Assembly: GCA_030747125.1 (NCBI GenBank)
Contig: JASLLI010000010.1
Coordinates: 1-33,817 of the forward strand
Length of the DNA: 33,817 nt
Direction: 5' to 3'
Origin: Fidelibacterota bacterium
Lineage (GTDB): Bacteria > Fidelibacterota > Marinisomatia > SCGC-AAA003-L08 > D37C17
Program-made: the position numbers and the translations under genes
The notes under the pieces: generated by a model
Told to the model about the DNA's origin: nothing
Seen by the model: only the letters and a program-made list of their open reading frames with translations
Database searches by the model: none
Shown: positions 15,499-24,767 of the stretch, piece after piece
Layout of the letters: each line of letters opens with the position of its first letter
Numbering within the stretch: the stretch's first letter is position 1

Positions 15499-18165
15499 TT
15501 AGACAGTTATGGGGTTTGGTTTTTCTGTATTCAATTTATACTTCTCAATAGCTTCCTGAACTTTATTCTTTTCCATTTGCCCTGTGTTGCTTAAAGATTC
15601 CAAAGCAGTCATAATAATATAATAGCGGTTAATTTCGAAGAATCTTCTCAGTTCCTCTCTAGTTTCACTTCGGCCAAAACCATCTGTACCAAGAGCTACA
15701 AAAGGACAGTCAATATAAGGTGCAATTTGTTCTGCAACCAATTTCACATAATCGGATACCGCTACCACAGGGCCCCTTTCCTGTTTCAGGCAAGACCCCA
15801 CATAGGAAATTTTATCTTCGTCGTGTGGATGTAGAATATTCCAGCGGTTTTTGTCTTCTGCTTCCCGATGAAGTTCGCTGAAACTGGTGACACTATATAC
15901 ATCAGCGTCAATATTCCAGTCCTGCTTTAACAGTGCCGCTGCTTCCAAAATTTCATGTACCATAGAGCCGCTGGCAAGCAGTTGTACTTTGGGATTATCC
16001 CCATCTTCACCTTTTTTCAGCAGATACATTCCTTTAATGATACCCTCTTCCACATTTTCCGTAATGGGGGGATGGGTATAGTTTTCATTTTCCAGAGTAA
16101 GGTAATAAAAAACATCTTCCTGTTCAACATACATGCGTTTCAGTCCATCATGTATGATGACTGCAATTTCATAGGCAAAAGCCGGGTCATAGGCTTTCAT
16201 ATTTGGTACCACGGATGCCATTAAATGACTATGGCCGTCCTGGTGTTGGAGCCCTTCTCCAGCTAAGGTGGTTCTTCCTGCAGTACCCCCTAAGAGGAAG
16301 CCCTTCGTACGCATATCTGCTGCTGCCCAGATAAAATCTCCAACGCGTTGAAATCCAAACATGGAATAATAAATAAAGAAAGGAATCATGTTGATACTGT
16401 GACTACTGTAGGCAGTCCCTGCGGCGATAAATGAGGATATAGCTCCTGCTTCATTAATTCCCTCTTCTAAAATTTGCCCGTCAGTTGCCTCCCGATAATA
16501 GAGAAACTGATCAGAATCAACAGGGTCATAAACCTGCCCTACATGAGAGTAAATCCCCAACTGTCGAAAAAGAGGGTCAATACCAAAGGTACGGGCTTCA
16601 TCCGGAATAATGGGTACAATATGCGCCCCAATGTCTTTGTCTTTGCTCAAAATTGCCAGAATACGGACAAATGCCATAGTCGTGGAAAAATCCCTGTCCC
16701 CGGATCCTTTTAATAGTTCATCCAAAATAGAAATAGGTGGAATATTCAATGGGGGACCATTGTCTTGCCTTTTAGGGAGACTTCCGCCTAATGCTTTGCG
16801 TCGTTGATTGAGATAGGAAATTTCTTCACTGTCTTCTCCCGGTTTATAAAACGGAGCTTTCACACATTCCTCGTCCGAAAGGGGAATATCAAATCTGGAA
16901 CGAAAATGCAGCAATTCATCCTCATTTAATTTCTTCTGTTGGTGGGTAATATTTCTGCCTTCTCCTGCTTCTCCCAGTCCATAACCCTTAATAGTCTGTG
17001 CCAAAATCACAGTGGGCTGCCCTCTGTGATTAACGGCTTCATCATAGGCAGCATATACCTTTGCCGGGTCGTGACCACCTACTTTAAACTTCCAGAGTTC
17101 ATCATCTGTAAATTGTTCCACCATTTTCAACAGTTCAGGATATTTTCCCCAGAAATGCTGGCGGATATATGCACCACCTTCCACAATGTATTTTAAGCTA
17201 TCACCATCAACCATTTCGTCCAGCCGTTGCAGGAGCAAGCCTGAGTCATCCTTTGCCTGGAAGGTATCCCATTCTGATCCCCAAACTACTTTAATGACAT
17301 TCCAGCCGGCACCTCGGAATGCCCCTTCCAGTTCCTGGATAATTTTACTGTTACCTCGAACGGGTCCGTCCAATCGTTGGAGATTGCAATTCACCACGAA
17401 GATAAGATTATCCAACTGTTCTCTGGCAGCCAGAGTCAATGCTCCCATGGATTCCGGCTCGTCCATTTCACCATCGCCCAGAAATGCCCACACCTTTCTC
17501 TCATTGTTTTCCATGAGACCCCGGTCATGGAGATAATGCATGAATCTTGCCTGATATATTGCCATAATGGGACCTAAACCCATAGACACAGTGGGAAACT
17601 GCCAGAATTCAGGCATGAGCCAGGGGTGGGGGTAGGAGGAAAGTCCGCCTTCTTCAGCTAGCTCCTTTCTGAAATTATTCAATTGAGTTTCGGTAATGCG
17701 TCCCTCTAAATAGGCACGGGCATATATTCCAGGCGCAGCATGCCCCTGGAAGAAAACCAGATCGCCTCCATGATAATCATGTCCTCTCAGAAAATGATTA
17801 AATGCAACCTCATATAAGGTGGCAGCAGAAGCATAAGAAGAAATATGACCACCAATTCCATGATGCTCTCTGTTTGCACGCACCACCATAGCCATGGCAT
17901 TCCAGCGAATGAGAGATTTAATTCTCCGCTCAATGGCTCTGTCCCCGGGGAAGGGTTTCTGCTGACTTAAGGGGATGGTATTCACATAATCTGTGGTAGC
18001 ACTGTAGGGGAGCCGGACACCATTCCGCCGGGCAAACTCAATGAGCTTCTCAATGATAAAATGAGTTCTGTCAACACCTGAAGTTTCTAATATAGAACGG
18101 ATGGAATCTATCCATTCCTGAGTTTCTTGAGAATCAGGGTCCCTGTGGTTACTATTGGGGTTCAT
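15499..18165 (-). CDS. aceE: Pyruvate dehydrogenase E1 component, homodimeric type
   Basis: Thiamine-diphosphate-dependent decarboxylation of pyruvate and reductive acetylation of E2. The 888-residue length and motifs match the single-chain proteobacterial AceE rather than the alpha2beta2 type. The ThDP motif starts GDGEMDEPESMGALTLAARE at residue 230 and continues to FVVNCNLQRLDGPV. HFWGKYPE, GGHDPAKVYAAYDEA, TIKGYGLG and GGTAGRTTLAGEGLQHQDGHS are also family blocks. First gene of the E1-E2-E3 operon. The ATG has no obvious ribosome-binding site. The 65 nt upstream, after the DA1-like gene, are AT-rich and include a possible TTGCAC/TTTTTA promoter pair with 17-nt spacing (weak). Confidence 0.97.
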   Translation of the reverse strand: MNPNSNHRDPDSQETQEWIDSIRSILETSGVDRTHFIIEKLIEFARRNGVRLPYSATTDYVNTIPLSQQKPFPGDRAIERRIKSLIRWNAMAMVVRANREHHGIGGHISSYASAATLYEVAFNHFLRGHDYHGGDLVFFQGHAAPGIYARAYLEGRITETQLNNFRKELAEEGGLSSYPHPWLMPEFWQFPTVSMGLGPIMAIYQARFMHYLHDRGLMENNERKVWAFLGDGEMDEPESMGALTLAAREQLDNLIFVVNCNLQRLDGPVRGNSKIIQELEGAFRGAGWNVIKVVWGSEWDTFQAKDDSGLLLQRLDEMVDGDSLKYIVEGGAYIRQHFWGKYPELLKMVEQFTDDELWKFKVGGHDPAKVYAAYDEAVNHRGQPTVILAQTIKGYGLGEAGEGRNITHQQKKLNEDELLHFRSRFDIPLSDEECVKAPFYKPGEDSEEISYLNQRRKALGGSLPKRQDNGPPLNIPPISILDELLKGSGDRDFSTTMAFVRILAILSKDKDIGAHIVPIIPDEARTFGIDPLFRQLGIYSHVGQVYDPVDSDQFLYYREATDGQILEEGINEAGAISSFIAAGTAYSSHSINMIPFFIYYSMFGFQRVGDFIWAAADMRTKGFLLGGTAGRTTLAGEGLQHQDGHSHLMASVVPNMKAYDPAFAYEIAVIIHDGLKRMYVEQEDVFYYLTLENENYTHPPITENVEEGIIKGMYLLKKGEDGDNPKVQLLASGSMVHEILEAAALLKQDWNIDADVYSVTSFSELHREAEDKNRWNILHPHDEDKISYVGSCLKQERGPVVAVSDYVKLVAEQIAPYIDCPFVALGTDGFGRSETREELRRFFEINRYYIIMTALESLSNTGQMEKNKVQEAIEKYKLNTEKPNPITV

Positions 18166-18230
18166 ATATAGGGTAAAATTTGGCTTCTATGAGGTTAAAA
18201 AATTACAGCGAATAAAAGTGCAAATAAAGA

Positions 18231-19013
18231 CTACTGTTTTACCTGCATTAGGTTTTCTATATAAGGTATCCAACCCAGCTGTTTCACCCGGGCAAACTCA
18301 CTGCGAAAGGCATTGCCATAGGCAGGATTGGGGTTTTCATGCATAGCCTTCAATTGAATGTGGGCAAATTTGGTGTTATTGTTCTCCAAAATTAAAGCAG
18401 AACCAACATTACAAAATCCCTCAATTCTGCTTTTCTCCAATTGGATGTGATGTTCAAGTAGCCAAACATGAAGTAGCTCATGAGCCAATACAGCCTCAAA
18501 CTCAATTTTTGGAAGTCCAAATAGTAAAAATAATTGATAGGGAAATGGAGTAGATTTTTCAGTATTTACAAGAGTGAATCCCTTCAGGCATTTTTCACCG
18601 TTTTTTGAACTCAATCCTGCTAATTCCTCTCCGTTAACGAGAGTAATGTTTATGGTTTGTGGAATATTATGAAAGCCAACTTCATTCAATTGATCTCGAA
18701 CAGAGCGAAAGGAAGATTGAATATCATTTTCTTTTTCAATGAGGGAGGATTGACACAGTGAACAGAGATACCGACCATCTGAAAATTGAAATCCTCCTCC
18801 GGTAACTCCTTCTGAAATAATTCTGGAACAGGAGGAACAAAAGACCCCTTCTTGTTCATGGTAAGAATGATAGGGATTCCCCCAGGCATCTATGGAAAAT
18901 TCCTTATCCAGGTGAGTAAGGCAAATTGCACAGGGCTCAGCTTTTTTATCCAGCGAGTAAGCTGGGGCTGCAAACAGGAATATGAGTATTTGAATATAAA
19001 AAACGGGGGTCAT
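18231..19013 (-). CDS. Secreted DA1-like protein: LIM-like zinc domain plus HExxH metallopeptidase
   Basis: From ATG 19013 the protein is 260 residues with a signal peptide (about 1-20, ending APAYS). A LIM-like double zinc module follows: C28-x2-C31, H49-x2-H52, C59-x2-C62 and C84-x2-C87. The C-terminal half has H178-E-L-L-H182 within AHELLHVWLLEH and a downstream E198-G-F-C, the arrangement of the DA1-type peptidase domain known from plant DA1 and some bacterial proteins. The final segment FRSEFARVKQLGW also fits that family. An upstream ATG at 19094 would add 27 residues before the hydrophobic leader and overlap the divergent pfk start, so 19013 is preferred. It is a likely periplasmic or secreted zinc peptidase; the substrate is unknown. 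Confidence 0.75.
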   Translation of the reverse strand: MTPVFYIQILIFLFAAPAYSLDKKAEPCAICLTHLDKEFSIDAWGNPYHSYHEQEGVFCSSCSRIISEGVTGGGFQFSDGRYLCSLCQSSLIEKENDIQSSFRSVRDQLNEVGFHNIPQTINITLVNGEELAGLSSKNGEKCLKGFTLVNTEKSTPFPYQLFLLFGLPKIEFEAVLAHELLHVWLLEHHIQLEKSRIEGFCNVGSALILENNNTKFAHIQLKAMHENPNPAYGNAFRSEFARVKQLGWIPYIENLMQVKQ

Positions 19014-19092
19014 TCTGAGTGAGAATTTACTTCCTTTCAATAAAGAGGAAAGTAGTAATTTATGCCCTCCTGATGAGGAAAAATCTCCTACC

Positions 19093-20304
19093 ATGAAAAT
19101 AGCTTTTCTAACTGCCGGCGGAATTGCCCCTTGTCTGTCTGCATCTATTGGCAGACTGATTAGAAACTATTCCCAAACTTCACAGTCTGTTGAGATGATT
19201 GCCTATCTCCATGGCTATAAAGGGCTGCTCACAGGAAACTCTATACCTATCACCACTCAAATTATTGACAATGCGGAAATTCTTTACGAATATGGCGGCT
19301 CACCTATTGGCAACAGCAGAGTGAAACTCACCAATGTGGAAGATTGCGTAAAAAACGGATACATCCAGGAAGGTGAAGACCCTCTTAAAGTGGCTGCGGA
19401 CCAGTTGGTGAGGGATGAGGTAACTGTTCTGCACACAATTGGCGGGGATGATACCAATACTACCGCTGGTGATCTGGTATACTATTTAGCTGAGAACGGA
19501 TATACCCTCACTGTGGTAGGCCTCCCCAAAACGGTGGATAATGATGTGTATCCCATTCAACAAACGCTTGGTGCCTGGACTGCTGCAGAACAGGGAGCCT
19601 TATTTTTTGAAAATATAGCCAATGAAAATACCACCAGTTCACGGCAATTGATTATTCATGAAGTCATGGGTCGAAACTGTGGGTGGCTCACTGCTGCCAC
19701 TTCCATGGAATACCGACGCAGACTTGAGGTTAAATCTTACCTGCCCTCCATTTTTATTGACCGAGAAAGGTGGGATATTGATGCCGTCTATATTCCTGAA
19801 CAACCCATCCATATACAGGCTGAAATTGAACGGCTGAAGCTGCGCATGGATGAAAAGGATTCGGTAAATATCTTCCTCAGTGAAGGTGCTGGAATAGATG
19901 ATATCGTACAAGATTTAGAAACAAGGGGGGAGCCTGTGAAAAGGGATGCTTTTGGTCATGTGCGGTTGGATGAAATAAATCCCGGACTTTATTTTGCAAA
20001 ACAGTTTGCCGAAGGGGTTCATGCTGATAAAGTATTGGTACAAAAATCAGGCTATTTTGCCCGATCTGCAAAACCCAATAAAAAAGATTTAGGACTCATT
20101 TTTCAAACAGCTGACTATGCCAATGAATGTGCCCTCAACGGAAAATCAGGCGTGGTGGGCATAGATGAAGATTTTGATAATCAGCTTCGCTGTATAGAAT
20201 TCGAACGGATAAAAGGGGGCAAACCTTTTAATCCCACAGTGGGTTGGTATCAATCCATATTAACTGATATAGGACAATCAACAATGAAAGAGGTACTACA
20301 ATGA
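19093..20304 (+). CDS. 6-phosphofructokinase, probably pyrophosphate-dependent
   Basis: Phosphorylates fructose 6-phosphate; glycolysis, or both directions if PPi is used. The ATP/PPi-binding start reads TAGGIAPCLSASIG. G117-G-D-D120-T-N and P145-K-T-V-D-N-D151 are the donor and sugar-phosphate sites. Aspartate at 120 (GGDD rather than GGDG) and lysine at 146 are the residues that in this family point to pyrophosphate instead of ATP. HEVMGRNCGWLTAATS is the next conserved block. The 403-residue length suits the PPi-type enzymes. It overlaps the aldolase gene by four bases (ATGA), so two consecutive glycolytic steps are translated together. A GAGGAAA lies about 12 nt before the ATG, a rather long spacing. 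Confidence 0.9.
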   Translation: MKIAFLTAGGIAPCLSASIGRLIRNYSQTSQSVEMIAYLHGYKGLLTGNSIPITTQIIDNAEILYEYGGSPIGNSRVKLTNVEDCVKNGYIQEGEDPLKVAADQLVRDEVTVLHTIGGDDTNTTAGDLVYYLAENGYTLTVVGLPKTVDNDVYPIQQTLGAWTAAEQGALFFENIANENTTSSRQLIIHEVMGRNCGWLTAATSMEYRRRLEVKSYLPSIFIDRERWDIDAVYIPEQPIHIQAEIERLKLRMDEKDSVNIFLSEGAGIDDIVQDLETRGEPVKRDAFGHVRLDEINPGLYFAKQFAEGVHADKVLVQKSGYFARSAKPNKKDLGLIFQTADYANECALNGKSGVVGIDEDFDNQLRCIEFERIKGGKPFNPTVGWYQSILTDIGQSTMKEVLQ

Positions 20305-21332
20305 ATTATGAACAATTAAAAACAAATGCGAGCAAAATGGTTGCCAAAGGTAAAGGAATTTTGGCTGCAGATGAAAGCACTCCAACCTGCGGGAAACGGT
20401 TTGATAGTATAGGGGTAGAATCTACAGAATTAAATAGAAACACCTACCGTGATCTGCTCTTTACCACAGAGAGAATGGAAGAATTTATCAGCGGTGTAAT
20501 TCTTTATGATGAAACCCTGCGTCAAAGCACTCTGGACGATAATACACCCTTTGCAGACTATCTGAAAAGCAAGGGAGTGATTCCCGGTATTAAGGTGGAT
20601 ATGGGAGCAAAACCCCTTGCCCTCCATTCCGGTGAAAAAGTGACTGAAGGCTTGGATGGACTGCGGGACCGCTTACAGGAATATTATAAATTAGGTGCCC
20701 GTTTTGCAAAATGGCGTGCAGTCATTACCATTGGTGAGGATATCCCCACAGATGCCTGTATTTCAGTCAATGCCCATGCCTTAGCCCGCTATGCTGCTCT
20801 CTGTCAGGAAGCAGGAATTGTCCCCATTGTAGAACCTGAAGTACTCATGGATGGTGACCATTCTATTGATACCTGTCACAGCGTTTCTGAAAAAACATTC
20901 CGACAGGTATTTGCTGACTTGGACACACAGAATATCTATCTGGAAGGAATGGTATTAAAACCCAATATGGTAGTCTCAGGTATGGACTGCTCTCATCAGG
21001 CAGGGGTCGAAGAAGTGGCTGACCGCACAGTGGAATGTCTGAAAGCAACCGTACCCTCTGAAGTACCGGGATGTGCCTTTTTATCCGGTGGTCAAAGCAA
21101 TGAAGATGCTACTGCTCACCTGAATATGATGAATGCAAAACATAGCTCCAGCCTGGATTGGAACCTAACCTTTTCATACGGAAGAGCATTGCAGGCTTCT
21201 GCCCTCACTGCATGGGGAGGCCGGGATGAAAATATCCCAGCTGCTCAGGATGCCTTTTACCAAAGAGCCAAATTCAACAGCTTGGCAACTACCGGCACAT
21301 ACTCAGAAGAGTTGGAAGTGGAAATGGTATAA
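20301..21332 (+). CDS. Class I fructose-bisphosphate aldolase
   Basis: Reversible cleavage of fructose 1,6-bisphosphate by a Schiff-base mechanism. The class I pattern is clear: GKGILAADEST near residue 17, FAKWRAV with K137, the Schiff-base lysine K220 in IYLEGMVLKPNMV, and FLSGGQSNEDATAHLN near the C-terminus. The 343-residue length is normal. It is coupled to the phosphofructokinase gene by an ATGA overlap, and the operon ends at a strong hairpin terminator 21 nt after the stop. No class II zinc-binding motif is present. Confidence 0.96.
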   Translation: MNYEQLKTNASKMVAKGKGILAADESTPTCGKRFDSIGVESTELNRNTYRDLLFTTERMEEFISGVILYDETLRQSTLDDNTPFADYLKSKGVIPGIKVDMGAKPLALHSGEKVTEGLDGLRDRLQEYYKLGARFAKWRAVITIGEDIPTDACISVNAHALARYAALCQEAGIVPIVEPEVLMDGDHSIDTCHSVSEKTFRQVFADLDTQNIYLEGMVLKPNMVVSGMDCSHQAGVEEVADRTVECLKATVPSEVPGCAFLSGGQSNEDATAHLNMMNAKHSSSLDWNLTFSYGRALQASALTAWGGRDENIPAAQDAFYQRAKFNSLATTGTYSEELEVEMV

Positions 21333-21353
21333 CTTTTACCTGAAGTGAATAAG

Positions 21354-21383
21354 AAAAGGGGAGTGGTTTTCATTCCCCTTTTT
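21354..21383 (+). terminator. Rho-independent terminator after the aldolase gene
   Basis: A 12-bp stem AAAAGGGGAGTG/CATTCCCCTTTT (21354-21365 and 21371-21382), with one G-T wobble, closes a five-base loop and ends in a run of five T. It starts 21 nt after the aldolase stop. The remaining stretch up to 21513 holds no feature I can recognise. Confidence 0.9.
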
Positions 21384-21513
21384 ATTTGGGGGAAAATTCC
21401 AATTATATCTGGAGGTTCGCAATTAGTGTATGCCAACCATCCTGCTTAGATATGATGGAATATATATTGCAATATTCACCACTATTAGGTTTCTTTCCCA
21501 CAAACCCAGGAAC

Positions 21514-22581
21514 TTAGAAACTTTTCAAATACTCATGTATTCGTGAGAGTCCTATTTCAATTTTTTGAGTATCCAACGCATAGGAGAAGCGGACTCTCCC
21601 CGGCGCACCAAACCAGTCACCCATATAAGTAATGAGATCATACTTTGTAAACATATCCCAGACAAAATCTGCAGGATTCTCCACTTTGGGAAGCATATAA
21701 AATGCCCCTTCAGGATTCCAGAGATCAAAACCCATATCATGTAAACCATTGTATAATAAATCCCTGCGTTCCTGCCAGATTTTCAATTGATCGTCTATGA
21801 ATTTCCGCGGGACCTTTGTTGCTTCAAATGCCATTTCCTGCCCTAAAATATTGGTATTCATTGAAGTGTGGGTTTTCATGGCAATCACATCCTGTACTAA
21901 TTTATTATCCAATGACCAAAGGTATCCCACCCTGAATCCGCACATGGCATAGGTTTTTGAAAAGGAATTGATGGTCACCACATGATGACCCTGAATGAGA
22001 TAATTTTCCCGCACATAAATCAGATCTTTATATACCTCATCAGATAAAACATAAATACCTCTGTCAATGGTTTGTTTTTCAATTTCTTTCAAGGTATGTA
22101 TAGATTCCACCCTGCCTGTGGGATTAGAGGGAGAATTAATAATAATTGCTCTGCAATCATCCACTTTTGAGGAAAAATCATCTAAATCAATTTGTCCATC
22201 ATTGGTCTTTAGGTAAACGGGTTCCATCCCTGCAAAATCAATAATACGGGGATATGAATAATAATATGGTTTAGTTATGAGTACTTTTTTTGGAAGGATA
22301 GATTCTTTACTACTGATAACTCTTAAAGTAAGATCAAGGGCTTCGGATGCGCCATTGGTAATGATGAAACTGTCTTGAGTTGATTTTGGGTACTGTCTGG
22401 CAAGGGCTGATCGCAAATATTCCATCCCCTGGATGGTTCCGTATTTGAAATCCTTATAATGGGGGAGAATTTTATAGACTTCTTCAGGAGGAGGCAGGTC
22501 CGGTTCGCCTGAGCCAAAAGAAATGATATTGTCTCCCCTCACCCCGATAAAAGCGGCAGGGGAGAGGTCTTCTTTATTCAA
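21514..22581 (-). CDS. PLP-dependent aminotransferase class I/II
   Basis: Fold-type I aminotransferase of 355 residues, cytoplasmic. Key positions visible are the substrate/PLP-binding NSPSNPTG near 149-156, the cofactor aspartate D181 in VLSDEVYKDL, the PLP lysine K209 in SFSKTYAMCGFRVGY, and the carboxylate-binding arginine in PGRVRFSYA. The family includes aspartate, aromatic and other aminotransferases, and the substrate cannot be assigned. The start is a TTG at 22581 with AAGGA five bases upstream, lying inside the end of the preceding CorC-like gene (8-nt overlap), so translation is coupled. It is slightly short at the N-terminus compared with AspC. Confidence 0.9.
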   Translation of the reverse strand: MNKEDLSPAAFIGVRGDNIISFGSGEPDLPPPEEVYKILPHYKDFKYGTIQGMEYLRSALARQYPKSTQDSFIITNGASEALDLTLRVISSKESILPKKVLITKPYYYSYPRIIDFAGMEPVYLKTNDGQIDLDDFSSKVDDCRAIIINSPSNPTGRVESIHTLKEIEKQTIDRGIYVLSDEVYKDLIYVRENYLIQGHHVVTINSFSKTYAMCGFRVGYLWSLDNKLVQDVIAMKTHTSMNTNILGQEMAFEATKVPRKFIDDQLKIWQERRDLLYNGLHDMGFDLWNPEGAFYMLPKVENPADFVWDMFTKYDLITYMGDWFGAPGRVRFSYALDTQKIEIGLSRIHEYLKSF

Positions 22582-23815
22582 TGGCTTCCTTTTTACCGTT
22601 CATCGTCGCAGGGAAAATCTGGACTTGGTGTACCTGCCTTGCTGAACCTTTCTTAATGAGTACCTGGCCAATGGGAAGAAAAAGATGCTCTCCCTGATTG
22701 GGGATGCGACCTAACTCTGTGATAATATAACCACCCACCGTTTCATATTCTCCATCCGGAATTATAGACCCAAATTGAGAATTGAAATCCTCCCAGTCGA
22801 TTCGGGCATTGACTAAAATAGAGCCATCTTCCTGAATTTCTGATTTGACAGCTTTTTCATCAAACTCATCTTCAAAATCCCCAAACAGTTCTTCAAATAT
22901 ATCCTCTGCGGTAATGAGTCCCGCCGTACCGCCATGTTCATCCAACACGATGGCAAGTGCGTGATGAGCAGTTTTAAATTCACTCATAACATCCCGTACC
23001 CGTTTTGAAAAGGGGATATGGAAAACCGGTTGAATAACCTCCTGAAGGTTTTCCGGTTTATGAAAGAGATCATAGAGATAGACCACACCGATAATATTAT
23101 CCAGATCATTCTCATAGACCGGGAGTTTTGAATGCCCTGATTCTATAAAAGTATGTAATACCTTTTCAAGAGATTCATTTACCGATACAGCAGAAATTTC
23201 AGTCCGGGGGGTCATGGCTTCCTCTACCGTATTTTCACGGAATTCAAATACATTGGAAATCATTTCCTGCTGTTCTTTTTCCATAGCCTCAGGGGCATCT
23301 ACCTGTTCGTAGGCATGCTGCAAATCGTCTCGTTTTTCTTCCATTTCTTCTTCTGAATCTCTGCCTCTTTCTGATATGGACATCCAACCAGTTTTGCGTA
23401 ACATAATTACCACAGGCTTGAATACCATGCAGGAGATTTTTAAAAAGGGTGAGAGGAGTAGTAAGCCGAAGTTTGCATATTCCCGCATGATTGACTTTGG
23501 AAGTATTTCGCCGAAAAATAAAATGATAACGGCAATTGGAATAACAATTAATTTATGAGGAACCCAGTCAGTTCTGAGTAAATAGACAGTTGCAAAGGAA
23601 GTCGCTAATATATTTGAAAGGTTGGTACCAATGAGAATAACACTGAGATATTCCGGCTTATGGTCTAAAATAGAGGATGCCCAGCGTGCCAGCCGTTTTT
23701 CCTGTTTTTCCCAAACATCTATTTGCAGAGGATTTGATGCCAGCAATGCAATTTCTGATGCAGAATAAACAATTGAAAGGATGAGCCCCAGGAAGGCTAA
23801 GTTTAGATCAAGCAA
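22574..23815 (-). CDS. CNNM/CorC-family membrane protein (DUF21, CBS pair, CorC_HlyC domains)
   Basis: The N-terminal DUF21 domain has about four membrane segments within residues 1-140, including SASEIALLAS and GEILPKSIMREYAN. A CBS pair follows (about 200-320; MTPRTEISAVSVNESL, HSKLPVYENDLDNIIGVVYLYDL, GGTAGLITAEDIFEELFGD), and then the C-terminal CorC_HlyC transporter-associated domain. Such proteins are linked to magnesium/cobalt efflux or are annotated as hemolysin-like; the ion is not proven. The start is uncertain: TTG 23815 is the first standard start codon that keeps the domain whole, but no ribosome-binding site is evident and the frame is open further upstream (ATT, GTT). First gene of a two-gene unit with the aminotransferase. 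Confidence 0.9.
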   Translation of the reverse strand: MLDLNLAFLGLILSIVYSASEIALLASNPLQIDVWEKQEKRLARWASSILDHKPEYLSVILIGTNLSNILATSFATVYLLRTDWVPHKLIVIPIAVIILFFGEILPKSIMREYANFGLLLLSPFLKISCMVFKPVVIMLRKTGWMSISERGRDSEEEMEEKRDDLQHAYEQVDAPEAMEKEQQEMISNVFEFRENTVEEAMTPRTEISAVSVNESLEKVLHTFIESGHSKLPVYENDLDNIIGVVYLYDLFHKPENLQEVIQPVFHIPFSKRVRDVMSEFKTAHHALAIVLDEHGGTAGLITAEDIFEELFGDFEDEFDEKAVKSEIQEDGSILVNARIDWEDFNSQFGSIIPDGEYETVGGYIITELGRIPNQGEHLFLPIGQVLIKKGSARQVHQVQIFPATMNGKKEAIE

Positions 23816-23881
23816 TTTGAATAAAATATGAACAGGTTCTGAAAATTAGATGGTTTTAGAATTGCAATCAAAGGAAAGACT

Positions 23882-24763
23882 ATGAGCGGATCAAAGATTA
23901 CGGAACAACAAAATTCTCGCTCCCACCAAATTGATACCCTTTCTATTCAGGAAATATTACAACTCATCAATTCAGAAGATGCATTAGTCGCAGCAGCAGT
24001 TCAGGCTACCATCCCTGAAATCACCAACTTTGTGGAAAAAGTAGTTCTCCGTTTTCAAATTGGAGGGAAGCTCTTCTATGTAGGGTCAGGTACCAGTGGC
24101 AGATTGGGAATATTAGATGCTGCTGAAATCCCGCCCACGTATAGTGCTGATCCAATGCTGGTTCAGGGTATTATTGCTGGTGGGTATAATGCTTTAGTAA
24201 AATCAGTGGAAGGGGCAGAAGATATTCCTGAAGATGGTGCAAAAGCAGTGGAAGAGTTTGGAATAACCGAAAAAGATGTGTTGCTGGGTATAACTGCAAG
24301 CAGTAGTACCCCCTTTGTTTTAGGTGCCTTGGAGGAAGCTCATAATATGGGTGCCACCACCGGTCTGTTGATTTGTAATCGTCCTCCTCAATTGAACTGG
24401 ATAGATCATATTATTCCCATTATTACCGGACCTGAAATCATAACCGGATCCACCAGAATGAAGGCAGGTACTGCAACTAAATTGGCTTTAAATATGATAA
24501 CTACCACTGCCATGATTAAATTAAATAAGACTTACGGAAACCTGATGGTGGACTTGAAAGCTTCCAATAATAAATTATGGGACAGAGGAACACGAATAAT
24601 ACAGCAGCTTACTTCACTCAATTATGAGAAAGCCAGAATTCTTTTGGAAAGTGCTCAGGGGGAGGTAAAAGCCGCTTTAGTGATGCATAAGAAAAATACC
24701 TCTTTTGGTGAGGCTAAAACTTTACTTGAAGAGAATGAGGGGAAACTTAGAAATATTTTATAA
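23882..24763 (+). CDS. murQ: N-acetylmuramic acid 6-phosphate etherase
   Basis: Cleaves the lactyl ether of MurNAc 6-phosphate to give GlcNAc 6-phosphate and D-lactate in peptidoglycan recycling. Family hallmarks are the N-terminal TEQQNSRSHQIDTLS, the SIS sugar-phosphate motif VGSGTSGRLG near residue 67, E82 in DAAEIPPTYS as the likely catalytic residue, GITASSSTPFV, and the signature GPEIITGSTRMKAGTATKL. Length 293 is normal. AAAGGAAAG six bases before ATG is one of the best ribosome-binding sites in the window. It is monocistronic, divergent from the CorC-like gene, and no MurNAc transporter or kinase is next to it. Confidence 0.96.
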   Translation: MSGSKITEQQNSRSHQIDTLSIQEILQLINSEDALVAAAVQATIPEITNFVEKVVLRFQIGGKLFYVGSGTSGRLGILDAAEIPPTYSADPMLVQGIIAGGYNALVKSVEGAEDIPEDGAKAVEEFGITEKDVLLGITASSSTPFVLGALEEAHNMGATTGLLICNRPPQLNWIDHIIPIITGPEIITGSTRMKAGTATKLALNMITTTAMIKLNKTYGNLMVDLKASNNKLWDRGTRIIQQLTSLNYEKARILLESAQGEVKAALVMHKKNTSFGEAKTLLEENEGKLRNIL

Positions 24764-24767
24764 CTCT

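Noticed and set aside
21384-21513. Small gene or RNA between the aldolase terminator and the aminotransferase
   Set aside because: No start codon with a ribosome-binding site, no conserved motif and no obvious structured RNA could be seen.
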